Part shown: positions 47,195-57,564 of the stretch, one piece after another
How positions within the stretch are numbered: position 1 is the stretch's first letter
Layout of the letters: every line of letters starts with the position of its first letter
DNA from: Streptomyces malaysiense
Lineage (GTDB): Bacteria; Actinomycetota; Actinomycetes; Streptomycetales; Streptomycetaceae
Assembly: GCF_000980885.2 (NCBI RefSeq)
Contig: NZ_LBDA02000015.1
Coordinates: 1 to 64,000, forward strand
Length of the DNA: 64,000 nt
Reading direction: 5' to 3'
Program-made: the position numbers and the translations under genes
Notes under the pieces: model-generated
Databases searched by the model: none
Told to the model about the DNA's origin: nothing
What the model saw: the letters and a program-made list of their open reading frames with translations, nothing else

Positions 47195-48883
47195 TCAGGG
47201 GGCCTCGGGGGTTCCGGGAGGTCCGGGGGGCTGGCCCGCCCGGCTCTGGCCCGCTTCCGTGGTCCCGGCTGGTTCCGGGGCTCCGGCGGTCTTCGCGCCT
47301 TCCGTCGCGGGGGCCTCGGGCAGGGGCTGCTCGGGGCGGAGGCCGGCGGGAAGGTCGATACGGAGTTCCGCCGGCGGCTCGGCCGGGAGGATGTCGTAGG
47401 CGTCCTCCTCGGGAAGGCCGTCCTCGCGCCTGGCCCTGTCCTCGGCGCGCTTCGCCTTCTCCTCGGCACGCCTGGTCCTGCCGTCGGCCTTCGCCGGGTC
47501 CTTCGGCTTCCCGGGTTCCCTGGGCCCGCGCCCGCCGGCCGGCTGCTCGGGCTCGTCCGCTGATCGCGGGGTTCCCGCGCCACGCAGCCGCCACGCCCGT
47601 ACGACCAGGGCCGTCGGCAGGCCGAGCAGCGCGGTCCAGGCGCCCGCCGCCGGGCCGGTCCGCCACCACAGGGGGCCGAAGCGGGCGAGCGCGCCGACGC
47701 CCAACGGGCCGCCGGAGAGGGCGGCGAGCAGGGCCATCAGGAGTGCGCAGACCACGGCGGTCAGCAGGGTCACGCCGGTGGTACGGGCCGCCGACCAGCG
47801 CACCCGGGGCGGCTCCCCCCGACCCCGGCGTCGTACCGCCGCGCGGGCCACGAACCATCCGGCCACCATCCCCGCCGCGACCGGCACCAGGGCGGCCGCC
47901 CAGTTCAGCCGGGTGCCGGGGCCGGCGTCCGGGACCGCCGCGAGCAGCGGGAACGGCGGCAGCAGCGGGGCCGGGTCGGAGGCGAGCGGGTGCACCGGAT
48001 GCCCGGTGCCGAGGACGAACCCGGGGCCGAGGGCGTAGGACGCGGCCCACACGGAGGCGTTGGGGACCAGCGCCATGCCGAGCAGCAGCACCGCGAACCG
48101 TCCCGTCCAGCCCTCCGTCAGCTGGAGGAAGGACGCCCGCGCCACGTCCCCGTGCCACACCGTGGAGGCGGCGACGAGCAGTGCCCCGCCGCCGACCAGC
48201 GCGGCGGCCGACGCACCGGCGGCCCGTACGGCCGTGTCCAGCCGCGAGCGCGCGTCCGCGCCGAACACCAGCCGCCGCACCGGGCCCGGCACCGCCTTCA
48301 GCACGACCAGCAGCGGCTCGGACGGGCAGCCGTGCGCCGACCACACCCCGGCCCCCGCCCCGGCCGCCGCGACCAGGGGCAGGGACGTCGCCAACCAGCC
48401 CCAGGAGGGCCGGAGTTCACCGCCGGAGCAGTACAGCGCGGCGGCGCCGCCGACGGCGAGGTAGCCGAGGATCACACCGAGCCAGGCGGTGCGTACGGGT
48501 ACCGGGGGCGGTCCGCCGGGCTCGCCGGAGGCGTCCGTGGCGTACCGGCCGGCCCGGTACAGCAGCCAGGCGGGCAGCGCGAGCAGCAGCAACGGGGTGA
48601 CGCCCACGGGGAGGGGCACGCCCGAGAGGGTGTCGGTGCGGACCAGTTCGACGCCGTGGGCCAGCAGCCACAGCGCGGCGGCGATGTGCAGCGCGCCGCT
48701 CGGCCCGCTGTCGGGGTACGGCGAGCTGATCCACAGGCCCAGGACCAGCACGGCGAGCGCGCCGAGGCCGAGTCCGGCCGCGACCACGCCGTTCAGCAGG
48801 CTCGCGGACAGGCCGGGCGATCGGTCGCGCAGCCGGGCGGACAGGGGGGTGAGCGACGGTCGGCGCGCGGTCATCTGGGTCAC
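47195..48883 (-). CDS. perM: PerM-like cell-division membrane protein (DUF6350)
   Basis: This protein of about 562 aa has about ten membrane helices over residues 20-420 and a charged Glu/Arg/Lys/Pro-rich cytoplasmic tail. Core features are [40 protein letters not shown] and [18 protein letters not shown]. In Mycobacterium the homologue PerM, encoded next to purN and purH as here, stabilises the divisome under stress. The start is uncertain: GTG 48883 or ATG 48874. The tail includes [20 protein letters not shown], a likely coiled coil. Confidence 0.8.
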   Translation of the reverse strand: MTQMTARRPSLTPLSARLRDRSPGLSASLLNGVVAAGLGLGALAVLVLGLWISSPYPDSGPSGALHIAAALWLLAHGVELVRTDTLSGVPLPVGVTPLLLLALPAWLLYRAGRYATDASGEPGGPPPVPVRTAWLGVILGYLAVGGAAALYCSGGELRPSWGWLATSLPLVAAAGAGAGVWSAHGCPSEPLLVVLKAVPGPVRRLVFGADARSRLDTAVRAAGASAAALVGGGALLVAASTVWHGDVARASFLQLTEGWTGRFAVLLLGMALVPNASVWAASYALGPGFVLGTGHPVHPLASDPAPLLPPFPLLAAVPDAGPGTRLNWAAALVPVAAGMVAGWFVARAAVRRRGRGEPPRVRWSAARTTGVTLLTAVVCALLMALLAALSGGPLGVGALARFGPLWWRTGPAAGAWTALLGLPTALVVRAWRLRGAGTPRSADEPEQPAGGRGPREPGKPKDPAKADGRTRRAEEKAKRAEDRARREDGLPEEDAYDILPAEPPAELRIDLPAGLRPEQPLPEAPATEGAKTAGAPEPAGTTEAGQSRAGQPPGPPGTPEAP

Positions 48884-48987
48884 CCGGCCATGGTCCCAAC
48901 GACACGCGCTTTCCCGGCGTAACAGGTGAAGCACCGTGGTGTCGCTCAATATATGTTTATGTCACTTATCGTACGAAAGGGTGCACG

Positions 48988-50040
48988 GTGAGCACGCAGA
49001 TGCCCGCAAGCCCGTTGCCACCGCCGAAGGAACGCCGACGCCTGCGCCGGTCCTGCTCCCTGACCCGGGCTCAGCTGGCCGGACGCCTCGGCGTGGCCCG
49101 CGCCACGGTACGCGCGTGGGAGTCGGGCCGCCGGGTGCCGGCCGGCGCCGAGGGTCGTGCGTACACCGAGTTCCTCGGCGCGTTCACCCCGCCGACGGCC
49201 CCTGACGAACCGTCCGGGAGGGAGGGCCCCGGCAGGCCCGAGCCGCTGACGCCCGCTCAGGCGTTCGACGCGCTCTACGCCTTCTGCGCCCCGGCCCTCG
49301 TACGGCAGACCTATCTGCTGTGCGGGCGCCGCGAACTGGCCCGGGAGGCGGTGGAGCGCGCCTTCCAGCTGGCCTGGCAGCGCTGGCCCGAGGTGGCCAG
49401 GGACCGGGATCCGGCCGGGTGGGTCAGGGCGGTGGCGTACGACTGCGCGCTCTCGCCCTGGCACCGTTTCCGCCCCTGCTACCGGCACCCGGAGCCGCCG
49501 CCGGCCGACCCGGCCGACCGGGATCTGCTGGGCGCGCTGCTCGGACTGCCCCCGTCGTACCGGCGCACGCTCGTGCTGTACGACGGTGTCGGCCTCGATC
49601 TCCCGGAGACGGCGGCGGAGACGGAGGCGAGCACACCGGCGGCGGCGAACCGGCTGACGCACGCGCGGGAGGCGATGGCCGCGCGGGTCCCCGAGCTGGC
49701 GGACGCGGCGCTGCTGCACCGCCGGCTGGCGGAACTGTCCTCCCGTGAACGGCTGCGCGCGTCCCGCCCCCCGGCGGTCCGCACCCTCGGCGAACGCCGC
49801 AACGTCTTCTGGACCCGGGCGGCGATCGCCTTCACGGTCACGATCATCGGCGCGACGACGCTCACGCTCCGTACCGCCCCCACCCACTACGAACCCCCGA
49901 TCGCCCCCGCCCAGGCCGTCAGGGGCGTCCCGCGCGCGGTACCGATGGGACCGCTGTCCCGCGACGAACAGGCCCTGCGGACGAAGCTGCGTCAGGAGGA
50001 TTCCTCGGGCAGCGCAAGGATCGAACCGACACCGAGGTGA
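48988..50040 (+). CDS. HTH/sigma-like/transmembrane fusion regulator
   Basis: This 350-aa protein combines an N-terminal XRE-like HTH (SLTRAQLAGRLGVARATVRA, then WESGRRVPAGAEGRAYTEFL) with an ECF-sigma-like middle (FDALYAFCAPALVRQTYLLC, then WVRAVAYDCALSPWHRF). A degraded sigma-4-like region follows (LGLPPSYRRTLVLYDGVGLD). A single helix near residue 275 (FWTRAAIAFTVTIIGATTLT) leaves a short outer tail. The combination suggests a membrane-tethered regulator. AAAGG precedes GTG 48988, and TATCGT at 48967-48972 in an A/T-rich segment is a plausible -10. Target unknown. Confidence 0.75.
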   Translation: MSTQMPASPLPPPKERRRLRRSCSLTRAQLAGRLGVARATVRAWESGRRVPAGAEGRAYTEFLGAFTPPTAPDEPSGREGPGRPEPLTPAQAFDALYAFCAPALVRQTYLLCGRRELAREAVERAFQLAWQRWPEVARDRDPAGWVRAVAYDCALSPWHRFRPCYRHPEPPPADPADRDLLGALLGLPPSYRRTLVLYDGVGLDLPETAAETEASTPAAANRLTHAREAMAARVPELADAALLHRRLAELSSRERLRASRPPAVRTLGERRNVFWTRAAIAFTVTIIGATTLTLRTAPTHYEPPIAPAQAVRGVPRAVPMGPLSRDEQALRTKLRQEDSSGSARIEPTPR

Positions 50041-50073
50041 CCCGCACGGCCATGGGCGAGCGCCGGTGGGCGC

Positions 50074-50122
50074 GAACGCCGGCAGGCCCGCCCCGTGGAA
50101 CGGGACGGGCCTGCCGGCGTTC
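50074..50122. terminator. Bidirectional terminator between the HTH/sigma-like gene and sucD
   Basis: A perfect 17-bp stem: gaacgccggcaggcccg (50074-50090) pairs with 50106-50122 around a 15-nt loop, between convergent genes. Confidence 0.9.
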
Positions 50123-50151
50123 AGGTCAGAGGCTCGGCTCTGCCGAAGAGG

Positions 50152-51036
50152 TCACGCGCCCAGGATCTCGCGGGCGAGCTTCGCCGTCTCGGTCGGGGTC
50201 TTGCCGACCTTGACGCCCGCGGCCTCCAGGGCCTCCTTCTTCGCCTGCGCGGTGCCGGAGGAGCCGGACACGATCGCGCCGGCGTGACCCATGGTCTTGC
50301 CCTCCGGCGCGGTGAAGCCCGCGACGTAGCCGACGACCGGCTTCGTCACGTTCTCCTTGATGAACGCGGCGGCACGCTCCTCGGCGTCACCACCGATCTC
50401 ACCGATCATCACGATGAGCTCGGTCTCGGGGTCCTCCTGGAACGCCGCGAGCGCGTCGATGTGCGTGGTGCCGATGATCGGGTCACCACCGATGCCGACG
50501 GCGGTCGAGAAGCCGATGTCACGCAGCTCGTACATCATCTGGTACGTCAGCGTGCCGGACTTCGAGACCAGGCCGATGCGGCCCGGCTTGGTGATGTCGC
50601 CCGGGATGATGCCGACGTTCGACTGACCCGGGGTGATGATGCCGGGGCAGTTCGGGCCGATGATCCGGGTCTTGTTGCCCTTCTTGCCGGCGTGGGCCCA
50701 GAACGACGCCGAGTCGTGCACCGCGATGCCCTCGGTGATCACGACGGCCAGCGGGATCTCGGCGTCGATGGCCTCGACGACGGCGTCCTTGGTGAACTTC
50801 TCCGGCACGAAGATGACGGAGACGTCGGCGCCGGTCTTCTCGATGGCCTCCTTGACGGTGCCGAAGACGGGTACCTCGGTGCCGTCGAAGTCCACGGTCT
50901 GACCCGCCTTGCGCGGGTTCACGCCGCCCACGACGTTCGTGCCGTCACCGAGCATGAGCTTGGTGTGCTTCATGCCGGTGGCGCCGGTCATGCCCTGGAC
51001 GATGACCTTGCTGTCCTTGTTGAGCCAGATAGCCAT
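50152..51036 (-). CDS. sucD: Succinyl-CoA synthetase alpha subunit
   Basis: This 294-aa subunit carries the phosphorylated His of the TCA-cycle ligase. It has [20 protein letters not shown] at the CoA site, [37 protein letters not shown] and the active-site [18 protein letters not shown] (His about 246). It pairs with SucC, encoded 27 nt upstream in the same operon, to make succinate plus ATP or GTP, feeding the SDH complex encoded earlier in the window. Confidence 0.97.
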   Translation of the reverse strand: MAIWLNKDSKVIVQGMTGATGMKHTKLMLGDGTNVVGGVNPRKAGQTVDFDGTEVPVFGTVKEAIEKTGADVSVIFVPEKFTKDAVVEAIDAEIPLAVVITEGIAVHDSASFWAHAGKKGNKTRIIGPNCPGIITPGQSNVGIIPGDITKPGRIGLVSKSGTLTYQMMYELRDIGFSTAVGIGGDPIIGTTHIDALAAFQEDPETELIVMIGEIGGDAEERAAAFIKENVTKPVVGYVAGFTAPEGKTMGHAGAIVSGSSGTAQAKKEALEAAGVKVGKTPTETAKLAREILGA

Positions 51037-51063
51037 GGTGTGTCGGTGTCCTCGTCCTCGTGC

Positions 51064-52242
51064 TTACTTGGCGGCGGCCAGCTCGGCGGCCTTCGCGGCC
51101 GCGCCGTCCATGGTGTCGACGCGCTGCACCAGCGGGTGGTTGGCGTCCGTGAGGATCTTCCGGCCCAGCTCGGCGTTGTTGCCGTCGAGGCGGACGACGA
51201 GCGGCTTCTCGACCTTCTCGCCGCGGTCCTCCAGGAGCTTCAGGGCCTGCACGATGCCGTTGGCGACCTCGTCACAGGCGGTGATGCCACCGAAGACGTT
51301 CACGAAGACGGACTTGACGTCCGGGTCGCCCAGGATGATCTCCAGGCCGTTCGCCATCACCTGGGCGGAGGCGCCGCCGCCGATGTCCAGGAAGTTGGCG
51401 GGCTTCACGCCACCGTGGTTCTCACCGGCGTACGCGACGACGTCCAGGGTGCTCATGACGAGACCCGCGCCGTTGCCGATGATGCCGACCTCACCGTCGA
51501 GCTTGACGTAGTTGAGGTTCTTCTCCTTGGCGGCGGCCTCCAGCGGGTTGGCCGCGGCCTTGTCGTGCAGCGCCTCGAAGTCCGGGTGACGGAACTCGGC
51601 GTTGTCGTCCAGGGAGACCTTGCCGTCCAGGGCGATGACGTCACCCGAGGCGACCTTGGCCAGCGGGTTGACCTCGACCAGGAGGGCGTCCTCCTTGATG
51701 AAGGTGTCCCACAGCTTGACCAGGACGTTGGCGACCTGGTCGGCGACCTCGGCCGGGAACTTGGCGGCCGCGACGATCTCGCGGGCCTTCTCGGGGGTCA
51801 CACCGTCGATCGCGTCGATCGGCGTCTTGGCGACGGCCTCGGGGCGGGTGGCCGCCACCTCCTCGATCTCCACGCCGCCCTCGACGGAGGCGATGGAGAG
51901 GAAGGTGCGGTTCGCACGGTCGAGGAGGAAGGAGACGTAGTACTCCTCGACGATCTCCGGGGCGGTCTCGGCGATCATCACCTTGTGGACCGTGTGGCCC
52001 TTGATGTCCATGCCGAGGATGTCCGTCGCACGCGCGACGGCCTCGTCCGCGGAGGCGGCCAGCTTCACGCCGCCGGCCTTGCCACGACCACCGACCTTCA
52101 CCTGCGCCTTGACGACGGACTTGCCGCCCAGACGCTCGGTGATCTCGCGCGCCGCCTCAGGCGTGTCGATGACTTCACCGGCCAGCACCGGTACATCGTG
52201 CTTGGCGAAGAGGTCCCTCGCCTGGTACTCGAACAGGTCCAC
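51064..52242 (-). CDS. sucC: Succinyl-CoA synthetase beta subunit
   Basis: This 392-aa ATP-grasp subunit has [20 protein letters not shown] at the N-terminus, [20 protein letters not shown] for nucleotide binding, [20 protein letters not shown], and [20 protein letters not shown] for CoA/phosphate contact. It is the first gene of sucCD. The start is ATG 52242, with GGGACGGAAG upstream. Confidence 0.97.
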   Translation of the reverse strand: MDLFEYQARDLFAKHDVPVLAGEVIDTPEAAREITERLGGKSVVKAQVKVGGRGKAGGVKLAASADEAVARATDILGMDIKGHTVHKVMIAETAPEIVEEYYVSFLLDRANRTFLSIASVEGGVEIEEVAATRPEAVAKTPIDAIDGVTPEKAREIVAAAKFPAEVADQVANVLVKLWDTFIKEDALLVEVNPLAKVASGDVIALDGKVSLDDNAEFRHPDFEALHDKAAANPLEAAAKEKNLNYVKLDGEVGIIGNGAGLVMSTLDVVAYAGENHGGVKPANFLDIGGGASAQVMANGLEIILGDPDVKSVFVNVFGGITACDEVANGIVQALKLLEDRGEKVEKPLVVRLDGNNAELGRKILTDANHPLVQRVDTMDGAAAKAAELAAAK

Positions 52243-52755
52243 GCGCTTCCGTCCCTATCAGTGATCTCGCGGTTCGTTGGATGCGTGGGCGTGCCGCGAA
52301 GGGCAACGTGACGTCCGCTTGTCACTAGGGGGGCGCACACGGTGTCCGAGCGCGCGGCATGTCCGTCTCGCAGGTTATCGCCGCTTGCGGGGGCTCCCTA
52401 AATCGAGGGTCACACACGAGCGGTGATACCTGTCACATGATGCCGGGTTCTCTGGCACGCCGTGCCGCAACATCCTCACCCTACCGACGGGTACGAGACC
52501 TCACCGGGCTGGGGTTTACCCGGTGAGGCCCCCGGACGACCCCGATGGCGCCGGGGCCGGACCGGTTGATCCCCACCCCAATGGGGACCACCCGCCCCAC
52601 CCGCGAAGCTCCGCCCGGTCGGTCCGACGGCGTTCGGCCGACCGGGTGCGACCGCCCCGCGGAGCGAGCCGACCGGGCGACGAGCGGATGTGCCGGCTAC
52701 CCCATGCCCCCTGCGACGCCCCGTACGCCGCACGGGTTCCCGGTTCCCCTCTTCG
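52243..52755. other. Gene-free region upstream of sucC and downstream of the VWA gene
   Basis: The region has no convincing coding frame. It holds the sucCD leader and promoter (not resolved by eye) and a hairpin at 52499-52528: cctcaccggg pairs with cccggtgagg around a 10-nt loop, likely a terminator facing the MoxR operon. The segment 52340-52470 is less GC-rich and contains a ggtgatacc/tgtcac block that may be regulatory. Confidence 0.5.
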
Positions 52756-53916
52756 TCACACCGTCTCCGGTACCGGCAGCGGCCGCTTCTCCAGTGCCGC
52801 CGCCATCACCTCGGGGAACAGGTCGGGGGTGCAGGCGAAGGCCGGGGCACCGAGGGCGGCGAGCGCGGCCGCGTGCTGCCGGTCGTAGGCGGGCGCACCC
52901 TCGTCCGACAGCGCGAGCAGCGCCACGAACTGCACCCCGGACGCCTTCATGGCCGCCACCCGCTTGAGCATCTCGTCGCGGATGCCGCCCTCGTAGAGGT
53001 CGCTGATCAGCACGACGACGGTCTCGGCGGGCCGGGTGACGCGCGCCTGGCAATAAGCGAGCGCCCGGTTGATGTCCGTGCCGCCGCCGAGCCGGGTGCC
53101 GAAGAGGACGTCCACGGGGTCGTCCAGCTGGTCGGTGAGGTCGGCCACCGCAGTGTCGAAGACGACCAGACGGGTGCTGATCGACCGCATGGAGGCGAGG
53201 ACCGCGCCGAAGACGGACGCGTGAACCACGGACGCCGCCATCGAGCCGGACTGGTCGATGCAGAGGATCACCTCCTTCTTCACCGACCGCGCGGCGCGCC
53301 CGTGGCCGATGAGCCGCTCCGGCACGATCGTGCGGTACTCGGGCAGGTAGTGCTTGAGGTTGGCCGCGACGGTGCGGTTCCAGTCGATGTCGTGGTGGCG
53401 CGGCCGGCTGACGCGGGCGCCGCGGTCCAGGGCACCGGTCAGGGTGGCCCGGGTGCGGGTCGCGAGCCGCTTCTCGAGTTCGTCCACCACCTTGCGCACG
53501 ACCGCCCGCGCCGTCTCCTTCGTCGTCTCCGGCATCGCGCTTTTGAGCGAGAGCAGCGTGCCGACCAGGTGCACGTCGGCCTCCACTGCCTCCAGCATCT
53601 CCGGCTCCAGCAGCAGGGCGGAGAGTCCGAGCCGGTCGACGGCGTCGCGCTGCATGACCTGGACCACGGAGGACGGGAAGTAGGTGCGGATGTCCCCGAG
53701 CCAACGGGCCACGGACGGTGCCGAGGACCCGAGCCCGGCCGCGCGCTCCCGGCCCGGCCGCGGCCTGTCCCCCTTGCCGTAGAGCGCGGCCAGCACCCCG
53801 TCCATCCCCGCGTCGCGCCCGGACAGCGCGCATCCGGTGCCGTCCGCCTGCTCGCCGCCGAGCACGAGGCGCCAGCGCCGCAGCCGCTCGCGCGCCGGGT
53901 CCCCGGGCTCCGTCAC
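52756..53916 (-). CDS. VWA-domain protein of the MoxR cluster
   Basis: This 386-aa protein has a helical N-terminal half (IRTYFPSSVVQVMQRDAVDR, then KETARAVVRKVVDELEKRLA) and a C-terminal von Willebrand A domain. The MIDAS motif is DQSGSM near residue 218, with LGGGTDINRAL and VVVLISDLYEGG as the other metal-loop blocks. VWA proteins of this type act as substrate or metal adaptors for MoxR AAA+ ATPases. GTG 53916 lies 10 nt after the DUF5682 stop. It is the last gene of the operon. Confidence 0.9.
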   Translation of the reverse strand: MTEPGDPARERLRRWRLVLGGEQADGTGCALSGRDAGMDGVLAALYGKGDRPRPGRERAAGLGSSAPSVARWLGDIRTYFPSSVVQVMQRDAVDRLGLSALLLEPEMLEAVEADVHLVGTLLSLKSAMPETTKETARAVVRKVVDELEKRLATRTRATLTGALDRGARVSRPRHHDIDWNRTVAANLKHYLPEYRTIVPERLIGHGRAARSVKKEVILCIDQSGSMAASVVHASVFGAVLASMRSISTRLVVFDTAVADLTDQLDDPVDVLFGTRLGGGTDINRALAYCQARVTRPAETVVVLISDLYEGGIRDEMLKRVAAMKASGVQFVALLALSDEGAPAYDRQHAAALAALGAPAFACTPDLFPEVMAAALEKRPLPVPETV

Positions 53917-53926
53917 GTCTCGGTCG

Positions 53927-56296
53927 TCATGCGCCCACCCCCGTGAGGCTCTCCTCGGTCGCTGTCCCGAGCAGCAGCCGCAGCACGGGGAGTACGGCGT
54001 CGGCGCGCTCGGCGTCCGGCCCGGCGCCGAAGCCCGGTGCGACGAGTCTCCGGGCCACCGGGTCGCCCCGGTCCCCCGAACCGCGCCGGACCAGTTCGCC
54101 GAGGGTCCTGCGCACCCCCGGGTCGTACGCCGCGAACGTGCGCCGCAGCAGCGGCAGTACGTCCGTGAACGCCTGCGCCGGCACCTCGGTCAGCCAGCTG
54201 TCGACCAGGCCGAGCAGCCGCTCGTCGTGCACCAGCAGCATGCCGCCCCCGCCGCCGACGAAGCCCTCGATCCAGGCGGCGGCGTCGGCGGGCGGCGTCC
54301 CCGGCGACAGCGCGAGCCCCATCAGCCGCGCCGCCTCGCCGCCCCCCAGCTCCCCCTCGTCCGTCAACAACCGCACCGCCCGTCCCCGGACCACCCCGGC
54401 GACGGTGTCCCGCCCCGCGAGAACGTGGAGCACACCCCGCCAGCGCCGCCGCAGCCCGCCGAGACCCCGGACACGGCCGGTACCGTCGGGGACCGGGGCC
54501 GGGGCGGCGCCTCCGGCGCCGGCGGCCGCCTCCCCCAACAAGCCCACCGCTGTGTGCACCGCGTCCACATGCCCCCGCATCAGCTCCGCCGCGTCGCTGT
54601 CCAGGGCGGTGCACGCCGGGGGCAGCCCGACGAAGATACGTTCGGCCAGGCCGGCCGCGACCTCGGACAGTGCGCGGGTGGCGGTGCCCCGCACGTCGCC
54701 GTAGCGCAGGGACCGGACGAGCGCGGGCAGGGCCTGGGCGAGGTGACCGACGTCCGTGTCCAGGGCCGCACGGTCGGTGAGCGCCCTCATCACCGCGGGC
54801 AGGGCGTCGGGCAGACCGGCGAGCAGGCACCGCTCGGCGAGCGCCGTGACGTCGGCGAGCGCCCCGGCCGCCGCCGCGTCCGCCTCCGCCCTGGCCCGCG
54901 CCGCCGCGGCCACGGTCGTCCCCCACACCCCCGCCTCCGCGACCCGCACCGACAGCTCCGGCTCCCAGCGCAGCCGCCAGGTCTCCCGGAACGTGCCCGT
55001 GCTCCCCCGCGAGGGGCCCGGCTCCCCCCAGCCGATCCCGAGCAGCCGCAGCCGGTGCAGCAGCCTGCTGCGGCCCGCGTCCGTCTCCCCCCGAAGATCC
55101 AGTTCCAGCTCGCGCTCCAGCGCCTCCGGCTTGAGCCGCAGCGAGCGCTGCCGCCGCACCAGATCACGCTGCAGCGGCACGGCGGGGGCCGAATCCGGCA
55201 CCTCCCCGAGGACGTCCCCGACCACCAGCCGGTCGTGCACCAGCGCGAGCGGCACGTCCGAGCCGTCGCACATCACCGCGCGCACCGCGTCGGTGGTCTC
55301 GCCCAGGCCGGGCAGCGGGCGCCCGCGCACGGCCGCCAGGGTGTCGGCGAGCCGTACGGCCTCGATGACATGCGCGGAGGAAACGATCCGGTCCTCCGCG
55401 CGCAGCAGCCCGGCCACCTTGGTCAGCCACCGTTCCACCGGCCGGTCGGGGGCGTGGAAGAGATGGCCGTACCAGCCGGGCGAGTCGATGCCGGCGCCGT
55501 AGCCGCTCGACCGGGCCAGCCTGCGGTGCGTCCAGGGCACCCAGGTCAGGTCGGCCTTGACCTTGGGCAGCCCCTTCAGCAGTGCCCGGTCGGCGGTGAC
55601 GGTCGTCCGCTCGCGCAGCGCGGGCACGTGCCAGGCCCCGCAGACCACGGCCACCGCGTCCCCGGACTCCTTGCGCGCGGCGCGCAGTCGGAGCCGCATG
55701 TGCGCCTCGCGCACCAGGTCCCGGGGGCGTCCGCCCGCGCCGTACCGCTCGCGCAGCGCGCCCATGGCCTCGGCCAGCGCCTCGAACGGGGCGAACGGGT
55801 CCCGCTCCCCGGGCCCCCGGTGTTCCACGACGTCCTCCCACCAGCGCTCGGGGTCGTCGTACCCGGCGGCCCCGGCGAGCTCGGCGAGCGGGTCGACGCG
55901 GACCCGCTCGCCCTCGGTGGTCCGGGTCTCCTCCCCTTCCCCCGGCGGGAGTTCCGCGTCCCAGGCGAGGGTGTGGGCGGCCGGCAGGTCGATGAAGCGG
56001 GCCGGGACGCCGTGCTCCAGCGCCCAGCGCACGGCCACCCACTCCGGGCTGAAGGCGGCGAACGGCCAGAACGCGGAGCGGCCGGGCTCGTCCACGGCAT
56101 GGGCGAGCAGCGCGACCGGCGGCCGCAGATCCGGGTCGGCGGCCAGCGGGACCAGCGCGTCGGCCTCGGGCGGCCCCTCGATCAGGACGGTGGCGGGCCG
56201 GGCGGCGTCCAGCGCGGCCCGCACCGCGCGGGCGGAGCCGGGCCCGTGGTGCCGCACCCCCAGCAGGAGCGGACCGGCACCGGCCGTGCCGGTCAT
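53927..56296 (-). CDS. DUF5682-family protein
   Basis: This large cytoplasmic protein (789 aa) is always seen with MoxR/VWA/SWIM partners in actinobacteria. The N-terminus, LLLGVRHHGPGSARAVRAAL followed by ATVLIEGPPEADALVPLA, recalls the TIKI/TraB/ChaN fold (xGxxHxxxxS, then ExP). VAVVCGAWHVPALRERTTVT adds the matching C-terminal His. Metal-dependent hydrolysis is therefore an inference. The rest is helical Arg/Leu repeats with no known motif. The start overlaps the MoxR stop (ATGA). Confidence 0.8.
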   Translation of the reverse strand: MTGTAGAGPLLLGVRHHGPGSARAVRAALDAARPATVLIEGPPEADALVPLAADPDLRPPVALLAHAVDEPGRSAFWPFAAFSPEWVAVRWALEHGVPARFIDLPAAHTLAWDAELPPGEGEETRTTEGERVRVDPLAELAGAAGYDDPERWWEDVVEHRGPGERDPFAPFEALAEAMGALRERYGAGGRPRDLVREAHMRLRLRAARKESGDAVAVVCGAWHVPALRERTTVTADRALLKGLPKVKADLTWVPWTHRRLARSSGYGAGIDSPGWYGHLFHAPDRPVERWLTKVAGLLRAEDRIVSSAHVIEAVRLADTLAAVRGRPLPGLGETTDAVRAVMCDGSDVPLALVHDRLVVGDVLGEVPDSAPAVPLQRDLVRRQRSLRLKPEALERELELDLRGETDAGRSRLLHRLRLLGIGWGEPGPSRGSTGTFRETWRLRWEPELSVRVAEAGVWGTTVAAAARARAEADAAAAGALADVTALAERCLLAGLPDALPAVMRALTDRAALDTDVGHLAQALPALVRSLRYGDVRGTATRALSEVAAGLAERIFVGLPPACTALDSDAAELMRGHVDAVHTAVGLLGEAAAGAGGAAPAPVPDGTGRVRGLGGLRRRWRGVLHVLAGRDTVAGVVRGRAVRLLTDEGELGGGEAARLMGLALSPGTPPADAAAWIEGFVGGGGGMLLVHDERLLGLVDSWLTEVPAQAFTDVLPLLRRTFAAYDPGVRRTLGELVRRGSGDRGDPVARRLVAPGFGAGPDAERADAVLPVLRLLLGTATEESLTGVGA

Positions 56297-57432
56297 GCGC
56301 TCACCTCCCGGCACGCGCGGTAGAAGTCCGTCCAGCCCTCGCGCTCGCGCACGACCGTCTCCAGGTACTCCTGCCAGACGACCCGGTCGGCCGCCGGATC
56401 GCGCACGACGGCGCCGAGGATGCCGGCGGCGACATCGGCCGGGCGCAGCACGCCGTCGCCGAAGTGGGCGGCGAGCGCGAGGCCGCCCGTGACGACGGAG
56501 ATCGCCTCGGCCGTGGAGAGGGTGCCGCTGGGCGACTTCACCTTCGTACGGCCGTCGCCGGTCAGCCCGTCGCGCAGCTCGCGGAAGACGGTCACGACAC
56601 GGCGGATCTCGGTCTTCCCGTCCGGCGCGGCCGGCAGATCGAGGGAGCGGCCGATCTGTTCGACGCGGCGGGTGACGATGTCCACCTCGGCCTCGGCGCT
56701 CTCCGGCAGCGGCAGCACGACGGTGTTGAAGCGGCGGCGCAGCGCGCTGGAGAGGTCGTTGACCCCTCGGTCGCGGTCGTTGGCGGTGGCGATGAGGTTG
56801 AAGCCGCGGACCGCCTGGACCTCCTCGCCCAGCTCCGGGACGGGCAGGGTCTTCTCGGACAGGATGGTGATCAGCGTGTCCTGCACGTCGGCCGGGATGC
56901 GGGTCAGCTCCTCGACCCGGGCGGTCCTGCCCTCGGCCATGGCGCGCATGACGGGGCTGGGCACGAGGGCGTCGCGGCTGGGGCCGTGGGCGAGCAGCCG
57001 CGCGTAGTTCCAGCCGTAGCGGATGGCCTCCTCGGGAGTGCCGGCGGTGCCCTGGACCAGCAGGGTCGAGTCGCCGCTGACGGCGGCGGCCAGATGCTCC
57101 GACACCCAGGTCTTGGCGGTGCCGGGCACCCCGAGCAGCAGCAGGGCGCGGTCGGTGGCGAGCGTGGTGACGGCGACCTCGACGATCCGGCGCGGTCCCA
57201 CGTACTTCGGCGAGATCACCGTGCCGTCCGGCAGGGTGCCGCCGAGCAGGTACGTGGCCACCGCCCACGGCGACAGCTTCCAGCGGGCCGGGCGCGGCCG
57301 GTCGTCCTGCGCGGCCAGCGCGGCGAGTTCGCCCGCGAACGCGTCCTCGGCGTGCGGCCGCAGGGCCGCCGCGCTCTCGCCCGGGTGCGGCGCGGCGGTC
57401 CTGGACGGCGTGGACGCAAGGTTGGCTGACAT
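56293..57432 (-). CDS. MoxR-family AAA+ ATPase
   Basis: This 379-aa ATPase has Walker A GVPGTAKT near residues 100-107 (Lys replaces the expected position by one), AIRYGWNYARLLAHGPSRDA, LVPSPVMRAMAEGRTARVEE, sensor-like FNLIATANDRDRGVNDLSSA, the arginine finger in LRRRFNTVVLPLP and a C-terminal lid. MoxR ATPases act as chaperones or remodelling motors with VWA partners. ATG 57432 was chosen; GGAGGGGGCC precedes it. Promoter P2 (57476-57498) drives it. Confidence 0.92.
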   Translation of the reverse strand: MSANLASTPSRTAAPHPGESAAALRPHAEDAFAGELAALAAQDDRPRPARWKLSPWAVATYLLGGTLPDGTVISPKYVGPRRIVEVAVTTLATDRALLLLGVPGTAKTWVSEHLAAAVSGDSTLLVQGTAGTPEEAIRYGWNYARLLAHGPSRDALVPSPVMRAMAEGRTARVEELTRIPADVQDTLITILSEKTLPVPELGEEVQAVRGFNLIATANDRDRGVNDLSSALRRRFNTVVLPLPESAEAEVDIVTRRVEQIGRSLDLPAAPDGKTEIRRVVTVFRELRDGLTGDGRTKVKSPSGTLSTAEAISVVTGGLALAAHFGDGVLRPADVAAGILGAVVRDPAADRVVWQEYLETVVREREGWTDFYRACREVSA

Positions 57433-57475
57433 GGCTGAGGCCCCCTCCAGCTCGGCCGGTTCGGATCTGCGACCA

Positions 57476-57498
57476 ACGATGGACCACCCCACTGACAA
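57476..57498 (-). promoter_or_regulatory. Minus-strand RecA-NDp/PafBC-type promoter for the MoxR operon
   Basis: TTGTCAGTG at 57498-57490, eight bases, then CATCGT at 57481-57476. The known RecA-independent DNA-damage promoter is TTGTCRGTG-N8-TAnnnT; the -35 part is exact, the -10 deviates at its first base (C for T). Confidence 0.65.
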
Positions 57499-57546
57499 TC
57501 GCTCTGACCAGCACGAACGCTCACGCAGGGCCGATTGTCAGTGGGG
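57487..57546. repeat. 15-bp perfect inverted repeat separated by 30 bp between divergent operons
   Basis: ccccactgacaatcg (57487-57501) and cgattgtcagtgggg (57532-57546). The arms contain the two outward-facing TTGTCAGTG elements. Confidence 0.9.
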
Positions 57547-57557
57547 CGATCTACCGT
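57535..57557 (+). promoter_or_regulatory. Plus-strand RecA-NDp/PafBC-type promoter for the SWIM operon
   Basis: TTGTCAGTG at 57535-57543, eight bases (57544-57551), then TACCGT at 57552-57557: an exact match to TTGTCRGTG-N8-TAnnnT. The SWIM ATG at 57565 lies 7 nt past the -10, so transcription would begin at the start codon (leaderless). Confidence 0.75.
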
Positions 57558-57564
57558 CGGGGAC

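Noticed and set aside
53837..56323. 828-codon plus-strand frame opposite DUF5682
   Set aside because: Shadow of the minus-strand gene; Arg/Gly/His-rich with no domain.
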